In this document: positions 57,290 to 64,000 of the stretch, piece after piece
Layout of the letters: each line of letters begins with the position of its first letter
Position numbering within the stretch: position 1 is the first letter of the stretch
Origin: Gordionus sp. m RMFG-2023
Taxonomy: Eukaryota > Nematomorpha > Gordioida > Chordodea > Parachordodidae
Direction: 5' to 3'
Assembly (NCBI RefSeq): GCF_954871325.1
Contig: NC_088775.1
Coordinates: 34,015,561 to 34,079,560 of the forward strand
Length of the DNA: 64,000 nucleotides
Program-made: the position numbers and the translations under genes
The notes under the pieces: generated by a model
The model's input: only the letters and a program-made list of their open reading frames with translations
The model's database searches: none
What the model was told of the DNA's origin: nothing

Positions 57290-59350
57290 TTAGGCTGATC
57301 AATTTTTCGCGAATCCGTCTCCCCAATTCTTTACAAATCAATGAGCTTCACAATAGTGGTAAGAATGGAGCAGGTGATGGGTATTAATGATTAAGAGGGA
57401 TCGATAGAACTGTATTTAGTGTTTTTTAGAGTTTATGCAAGGGCGAGAGCTATGACATTGTTGTTGGATGGTGCAATGAATCAATACAGGTAAAGTTCCA
57501 AACCAGAAGCTGACCCCTTAACCAAGAAAGTAAGGACATTCCATCGGTTTTAAATATGCCGATGGGTTCAAGTTTAGAGGGAATGCCCGCGGATTTTAGC
57601 ATGCATCAGTGATGAAAAAATGTGAGATCGTCATTGTAAAGGCTCGATTTTAGATAAGCGACGGAGCCTTAATTGAGTGGAATATCCAATCTTTCTGTGA
57701 AAGGGTCGTAGAATTTTTAGGACATAGTAATTTTCCCACATGGTCTGGGCTTCGCGAGGGGTCAGCAAAGGTGGAAAGCTGGCGAATATATGGATCAGGT
57801 GAGAAATGGGAGGCGATGAGTCCAATGATAGAAAGGAGGTGAGCGTAAGCCGATAAGCTTGCATGGAAGTGATGCTTGTAACTTTAAGTTATGATTAAAA
57901 CGGAAATTAAGGATCTCTTCAGCAAGAGATTTGACGGAAGTTTCAAATGATTTTAATGTATGAGGAAATTTGAAAATTAAGGTGGATCGAAGTGCATAAA
58001 GAATTTTATAGATATAATAAAAATTTTGAGAAGAAAAAGGCTTGATGAGGGAGATACTTACAGATTTTTAAATGATGATAGCTAGATGCAGCATTAGTGA
58101 AGAAATTATTGATGGATTCTAAACCACCAACTGGGGAGTCGAGATAAGTAAGGGGAGAGAGTTCGGTTTTGTGGAAGTTATAGGTGAATAGGGTGGAACA
58201 GTATATTGGGCATATCTCGGTTTTCTGCTCGTTAAGTGAAAGCTGCGGTGTCCTTAATTTTAGAAGATATGAGTTTCGCAACAAGACAATGAAATACGGT
58301 CCTAATTGTTATTCGCCGATTGTTCTTATTTGGCTTTTTGAGTGCTATTAATTTAACGCCGAATAGGAGTGGTCTGATGGATTAGGGAACGAGTCCATAT
58401 GATATTTTATTACAAAATATTTTGCAGGATTAAGACCTGGTTAACTATGAGGGAGGATATAAGACAAGGATGGAGCCTATCATATAGTGGAGAGTCCCGG
58501 TGAAAGGATAAAATGCACCGACACACCTTGGCAGGAATAAAATCAATTGGAATGGCGGAGGAGGCAGTATGAAGTCACCTCCAGTATGATGTAAGTTTGT
58601 TGTAGATTGTTTCATACTTGTTGCAAAAGTCGTCAGATGCTATTAAGCGGTGGATTTGATATAAATGATTTATTTTGTTATAAATTATTTTGGCCTTTAA
58701 TTGGAGACTAGAAAGTTTACTGGTTTTGTTGCAGTAGTTGTAAGGGCGAGGGGAATTTTTTAGATTAAAGATTTAGGAATCTATGGGTTGGGAGGTTGGT
58801 AAAGTAAAAAGAGAAAAGTTTGAGCCAATGATCAAGGGAGGAAAATTTATTTAAAAATGATTGAAGATATGGGAAGAAGGCTTTGACTACCTGCAACCTT
58901 TAGGAATTCAGAGATATGGGAGGTTTATGGGATTTTAGGAAGTTGATGATGTCATCATGAGTGGTAGTTGGAAGAGTAGAATATGAGTCTGATGAGGTAG
59001 GTATGTAGGCGTTATTGGATGAGGTAGGAGTAGTACTGTGAGTAGAAAAGATGGAAAGGGAGTTTTGGGAAGGAAGGTGAAGGACGCTTTCTGAATTTAA
59101 GACATACGTTACTTTTGATTTGGTGCTTGGTGAAAAGGCCGGGTTTGGTGTTTAATATTTATAAAACGCGGGACATCCATGATATGTCGAAGGGGAAGGT
59201 TGTGAGAAATAAGAATTTATGAAAGAGAAAAAATGAAATTATTTAGGGTATGAATGGGGATGTGGCGTAAAGAGAAATAATTTACAAAGAGGAATCGTAA
59301 TAGAACAAAAAAATTTTTTTTATAAAATGGAAATTGGGCATAAAGATTAT
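57290..59350 (-). pseudogene. RLE-type LINE, internally deleted (copy B)
   Basis: Minus strand, N to C: a worn N-terminal part (59,150-58,400); LLFGVKLIALKKPNKN and ITIRTVFHCLVAKLISS (about 58,370-58,260), matching the 'FFGA.LIALKKKDGGIRPIAVG..LRRLVAK' family motif; then, after loss of the palm, LSLNEQKTEICPIYC and LTYLDSPVGGLESINNFF (58,284-58,006); SIEPLQ-type thumb sequence (57,864-57,631); LKSAGIPSKLEPIGIFKTDG (about 57,600-57,545) running directly into MSLLSWLRGQLLVWNFTCID (the KRPDG part is lost); KYSSIDPS; and LIDL.RIGETDSRKI near 57,300. LLVWNFTCID is the part missing its tryptophan codon in copy A. Many stops and shifts; dead. Confidence 0.82.
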
Positions 59351-60777
59351 TGAAGTTAGTAGGTGTGTGTTAAAGGTTGAGTTTCTTGCTTTGAAATATA
59401 ATGGTAAAAAAAATGGCTAAATATTGTATAATAGCAGCAGTTCTTTTACAAAAATATATATTTAATATATTAATAAATTTTTAACTGGATAGAAACAATT
59501 TTTTGAACTCCACTTTTGATATATTTTTAAAAATTTTATTCCGAGTTAAACGAAATTAAAAGTGATGAAAAAACCTTACAGTGTGCATAGGGCTGAGACA
59601 GTGCTCTGAAATTCTACCCGTCCACAAAAATCTTGATGGGATTCAAACCATAAAAATTACCATTATTATAAGCAGTATAAAAGCGACGATATCACATCAG
59701 CATGTAGCAGTGGCTTAGAGAAGGAACCCCAACCCTTATAACCTCCGAAAAAAAATTTTTTTTTTTAATTTTTTTCTTAATGCGAATAATTTTATTTAAA
59801 AAATGGTTTCAATTTGTAAATAAAATTATATACGATATGAAAATGAAATATATTTTAAAAAACAAATAAGAATTTTCAATTTTAAATGATAATGTTTAAA
59901 AATATATAATAAAAATTATATGTAAAATATTAATAACAATAAAAATATATTATAAATTTTTTCTCGCATAGTTAAATTAGATATTTATAAATTTAATAAT
60001 AAAATTTATATTGTTAAACTAATTAAAAAAAAGAAAAATCATTTAATTTTGGTAAATATAATGAGAAAGTAAAGGTGATCGCTAAAATGTTTGAAAGTCC
60101 AATCGCTTAAGAGGATTTTTATAAAATAAATATTTTTACTCCCCTTATTGACACATTTTTATTTCAATTAAAGGAAAGATTTATTAGTCACAATTTTATT
60201 TTAAACAGCTTTTATTTTCTTTTGCCGGTTGAGTCTAAATACACTTAAAACGCGAGAGGATATTATTAAAATCTCAGTTTTATTCTGATGAATTATCAGG
60301 ATCGTAGTGATGTCGAATTTTGGTATAAAAATTTTGACAGAATAGAGTACCCTTGAGACAAAAATATGCTTTGCAAGCCTTTTCCATGTACGATTGTACT
60401 TTAGATTCCCTGCTTATCAAAACATTGCTTTTTATTTTAGCTACCTTACCGATTAGCACCTGCACTAATGAAAGGTCTTTTTCAACTTTGAAAAGGTTAT
60501 AAACCTATTTAAGAAATAGAACCGGTGAAAGCCGTTTAAATAGATTTGCAATATTAAATAAAGGAGATTATTCTAGATAAAAATTTGATTCTAGATGAAT
60601 TAGTCAAATCTCAGAGAAAAGTAGCCATCTCTTTATAAATTCAAATTACAAAATTGCTATAATATTATATAATGATTTTAGTCATAAAATTTTTATATTC
60701 ATTAAACGTAATTATAATGAATTCTTAGTCATAATATTTATATATTATACTATAATAAAAATATTGCATCTAAAAAT
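59351..60777. other. A+T-rich spacer
   Basis: No gene was found. The 61-codon minus-strand frame at 60,280-60,465 has no recognisable motif. Confidence 0.4.
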
Positions 60778-61098
60778 TAGTGATCTGCATCGGGCCTAAT
60801 TTTTCAAGCCAGTCTGCTCGAAATTATTTTAAAAAATTTGCCGGCCATAACCCGAAATTTTTTTAAAAAAGTTTTGTAGGCCTGGCCCGAATTTATTTAT
60901 ATATAAATTTATTTATATAGAAATTCATTTTTATAATTACTCAAAATAAAAGATATATGTATATGGCGTCTAATTTTTATAAATAAAATCAATTGATATA
61001 TTTAAAAAATTTCCAAGGCCCGACCCAACCCGGCCCGAATTTTTTTAAAAAGGCTCGACCCAGCCCCAACCCGATTTTCCTACTTTTGCGGATCTCTA
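60778..61098. mobile_element. 321-bp MITE, same family as 35,795-36,152 (inverted)
   Basis: The ends TAGTGATCTGCATCGGGCC and (inward) TAGAGATCCGCAAAAGTAGG match the two ends of the 35.8-kb element in reverse order. The middle shares ATATATCTTTTATTTTGAGT. The flanking 8-mers CTAAAAAT and ATAAGAAT match at 6 of 8. Confidence 0.88.
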
Positions 61099-61370
61099 AT
61101 AAGAATATTTATACTCATTTGTATTGATTATATTATAATTGTTAAATTATATTTTTTTAAATACCGCACAAGAATTATACTCATATTTTATTGTATCTAT
61201 TTTTTTTAAATATAGTTATTTAGAATAAATTTTTAATATAATTTGTATAAAATTTATACATTTTGAAATTTATATTATTGTATAAATAATAAATAAAATC
61301 TACAATGAAATTCTCTGCAAAATTTTGTCTATTTTTAACATAGAATAAGATATATTGAGTGATCATAAAA
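61099..61370. other. A+T-rich spacer
   Basis: Nothing recognised. Confidence 0.4.
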
Positions 61371-61671
61371 AATGGGAGGTTTGGGGGGGGGGGTCGATTT
61401 TATTCTTCTTTCTACACCGAATGTATTGAATAATCAATTGACTAAACATTGATAAAATTTTCAGAATAATGCTTTCAGTCGCGTATTAATCATAAATTTG
61501 GCCAAAATTTTGTTACTAATATTTTTTCATTTATGCTGGTTACTATAGTGATTAGACACCAATAAAGCACAAAATATTGGCAAATTTTAAAAATACGGTT
61601 TGGAGGCGAAGCCCTTAAAAAAATTTAACCCCCCCCCCCCCCCCCATGGATCAATTTTGGCTACGCCACTG
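61371..61671. mobile_element. hAT-like element end (CAGTGGCGTAGCC)
   Basis: The right end, read inward, is CAGTGGCGTAGCCAAAATTG, a common hAT/MITE terminus in invertebrate genomes. A C-homopolymer lies just inside it, and a G-homopolymer at about 61,382 may mark the other side. The matching left end and target duplicate (GCGTGTAG expected) were not found. Confidence 0.5.
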
Positions 61672-62733
61672 GCGTGTAGTCATCCAAATTTCTAGAAGCA
61701 TTAATTCTTAAAGTTATATCATTAATTTTACGTGTTTAATAATATCATTTCTTCAACCCGTTTGTTATATATAAATAAAAAGTATTACTGACAAAATAAT
61801 AAAAATTTATTAATATATCAGAACAAAAATTTTAAAAGCACTAAATATCTGGTTGCGCTAATGTTTATTACTAGATTATACTTAATAATTCGTAAGGCAT
61901 ATTTGCTGCTAGTAACTTAATAGAAATTGAATATAAGCTAAATAAAAACTTTAATATTGCCCGGTAAATAGACATGTGAGGCCGGGTTCGAACGCAAATT
62001 TTGTTTCTGTGTATAAATTATCAGACCTAGCCCGAAAATATTTTATGTAGATTAGGTTAAAAAAAACAAGCTTAAGCCAATGTGTTAATTAAGTTATATA
62101 TTTTAACTGATTAATTCACAATTTTAAATACAAATTCAATCCCCCCCCCCTCGTTATTTGAATAATGAAACTTAATGCTTCATTATTTGAGTAAAGTCAA
62201 AGTGGATATCTAAGTTAAATTCTCCATATGAGTTGGGCTGTTTGATCAGACTAATTAACAAATCTAATGCTAATTAAAGAATTTAGGCAAACTATTTTAA
62301 AGATTATATTCAATCTAAGGTAATAATTGAAAACCTTCTTTTTTAATTACCATGAAAGATAAAAAAATGAAATATGATTTATTAACATGAAAATAAAGGT
62401 TGAATTTAAAAGAAGTATATCAATTATATCCCTCGTAATTCGTTTCTTTATAATAAAAATGATTTTTGATCTTCATGTTCGAAGATAAGCATATAAAAGA
62501 GAATTTTAACTTTAAAATAGGTTACCTAGTTGCGTTTTTGAAAATTCTAAAATATAATAACAATTAAATTTACAAGCACGAGTGTGTATTTTAAAAATCG
62601 AAAAAATATTTATTCTTAATTTTTTAAATATTCCGCTTTATTCATTTTTTGCTAATATTGATTTATGTCTAGCTAGTATCTCATATTTTTAAAAAAATAA
62701 TAATATTATCTAGTTCAAAAATTAAACCATAAT
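61672..62733. other. A+T-rich spacer with one GC patch (61,960-62,040)
   Basis: AGGCCGGGTTCGAACG and CAGACCTAGCCCG form a weak pair of GC-rich blocks, perhaps a deleted element. Otherwise featureless apart from a C-run at 62,141. Confidence 0.35.
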
Positions 62734-63740
62734 CAGTAAGGGATGCAAACCCAGCAAAAATTTTACGGGGTCGATTCAAGGTAAAAAAATTAAGTTGGTT
62801 CGAGTTCAGGAGAATAATTTTGAACTCGGGTTTGGTTCCGGGTTCAGCTCGGGTTTAGGAATTTTTGAATTGATAAAAAAAATCTATATATAGATCATAA
62901 TTAAAAAACTATACATAAATTTAGTACAAAAAATAAAATCTTTATTTTATTTATAGGCTATTAATAAAAAGCATCATTTATTAATTTTAAAAAATTTATT
63001 TAGACATGTTAGCATAATCTTCCAAGAGTTGTTCTATATCCTCGATTTATTCAGTAAAAGAATGAATTTCAAATCTGAAAAAGATCTTTCAACGCTAATA
63101 TTAAATATATTTGTATGAAAATATGATAAATTAACTTGGGTTGCAGGAATTTCAAATAAGATTTTGGATAAATATATAAATCAAGGTGCTACAGCTTGGC
63201 AGACTCCCAAAATGCAAAATATTTTCTTTCTTATCCAATCTTTTAAAATCGTCAAATTCAATAATTAGTATTCCAATACTTTTCTCTGCAATCGTTGGCC
63301 CTCTTTTAGTATTTTCTCCTGCTTTTCTTTAAGTTGAATTATTTCTCTAAATCATCTTGTTCAATAACTTCATTCGAACTATTATTATCAAATAAAATGG
63401 GCGTAGATATGGGTTTAATCCAATCTGTAAATTAACAAGATGCCTTTTCGCATCAATATTCATCATCATTAAATAATATCTGTAATATTTAAGGATTTAT
63501 ACCGTTTATATTTAATTAATTGAAAATATTAAAAAATCTCATTAAATTATTATTTGTATTTACAATTTTACTATCTTAATATATGATGTAAAACAATATT
63601 CACTGAACCCGGGTTCAAAAAATTTCTGGGTTCGGTTTGGGGTTTTGGAAATTTTTTAAACGGGGTTTAGGTTCGGTTCAGAATTTTTTTCAAAACTCAG
63701 GTTTACTTCCCCGGGTTCGGTTAGAATCGCTGTTAACCCG
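62734..63740 (-). mobile_element. Deleted hAT element with GGGTTCGG subterminal repeats
   Basis: CAGTAAGGGATGCAAACCC at the left and CAGCGATTCTAACCGAACCC (read inward) at the right could be worn inverted ends. GGGTTCGG/GGGTTTAGG words crowd both sides. Target duplications do not match. A minus-strand dimerisation fragment (see next entry) shows that it once carried a hAT transposase. Confidence 0.6.
62990..63180 (-). pseudogene. hAT dimerisation-domain fragment
   Basis: The minus strand reads IPATQVNLSYFHTN, then NISVERSFSDLKFILLLNKSR and, after a frame change, LLEDYANMSK. 'P.T...SVERSFS.LK.I...R' is the C-terminal dimerisation motif of hAT transposases. An extra stretch splits IPATQ from SVERSF, so the domain is interrupted. 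Only this last part of the gene remains. Confidence 0.75.
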
Positions 63741-64000
63741 GTTATTTGATTAGTTTTTAAAGCCAGTTTAGTCCTACTCTTTCGTCGCATAAGGTATAAA
63801 AACATAAAAGTCTTACTCATAATAATTAATTATTCAATTATATAATGTTAAGAAATTCTAACCATGGAGTTTTAGATATACTATAGTTTAATTCCATTTA
63901 AATAAAAAAAAAAGAAGATTTGTCAGACCAAAAAATAAAAATCGGAATAATAAGCTGCTTTTATTAATAAGCTGCTTTTATGCATAAATTATTTCAATGA
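63741..64000. other. A+T-rich spacer at window end
   Basis: Nothing recognised. Confidence 0.4.

Noticed and set aside
62734-63740. Complete hAT with target duplication
   Set aside because: Flanking 8-mers ACCATAAT and TTAACCCG do not match and most of the transposase is gone.

Overview
The window is very A+T-rich non-coding DNA packed with transposable elements. It looks like an animal, probably invertebrate, nuclear genome. The reasons are hAT transposase genes with tiny spliceosomal introns (about 41-81 bp, GT..AG), a Ty3/Gypsy LTR retrotransposon, remnants of a non-LTR retrotransposon whose RT is followed by a restriction-like endonuclease (RLE) domain, a tRNA-like SINE head, and no operons or bacterial-style genes. 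I could not fix the species. No complete host gene was found. The best host-exon candidate is a stop-free stretch on the minus strand at 32,643-33,197, with a possible 60-bp exon at 33,743-33,802 on the plus strand.

Layout. 0-11 kb: decayed elements, with a hAT copy at 2,468-5,111 (8-bp target duplication, TSD, intact) holding a nested hAT-type MITE (2,631-3,406) and a GC-rich element, and a worn copy of the same family at about 8,870-9,966. 11.65-19.58 kb: an 8-kb hAT element (TSD GTTATTTT) whose transposase exons can still be followed. It is split by a small LTR element (12,604-15,102), flanked by a perfect 110-bp direct duplication, and by a second hAT (16,236-18,634, TSD CTGTGCAA). 19.6-25.1 kb: a SINE-like tRNA head, a MITE, and a minus-strand RLE-type LINE cut twice by hAT copies (20,422-22,744 and 23,048-24,792, both with exact TSDs). 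26.3-28.5 kb: another RLE-LINE fragment (plus), a 27-bp x 4 tandem repeat and a hAT-like remnant. 28.6-32.3 kb: TIR-bearing remnants. 33-40 kb: mostly A+T-rich DNA with the exon candidates, a MITE with an exact TSD (35,795-36,152), a second copy of the 28-kb hAT-like remnant, and degenerate repeats.

40.385-51.463 kb: a foldback-like element with long inverted arms built from roughly 260-290 bp tandem units. A young, nearly whole Ty3/Gypsy-type element (42,751-50,541, LTRs about 99% alike apart from homopolymer lengths) sits in its right arm. 51.75-59.3 kb: two more minus-strand RLE-LINE remnants, with a MITE between them whose right end lies inside a 157-bp tandem duplication. 60.8-63.7 kb: a MITE, one hAT end, and a hAT remnant with a dimerisation-domain fragment.

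The window is best read as stratigraphy. Old LINEs were hit by hAT elements. Those were hit by smaller MITEs and GC-rich elements. The youngest visible events are the two LTR insertions and the 157-bp tandem duplication. All calls were made by eye from motifs, terminal repeats and TSDs; no database search was run.
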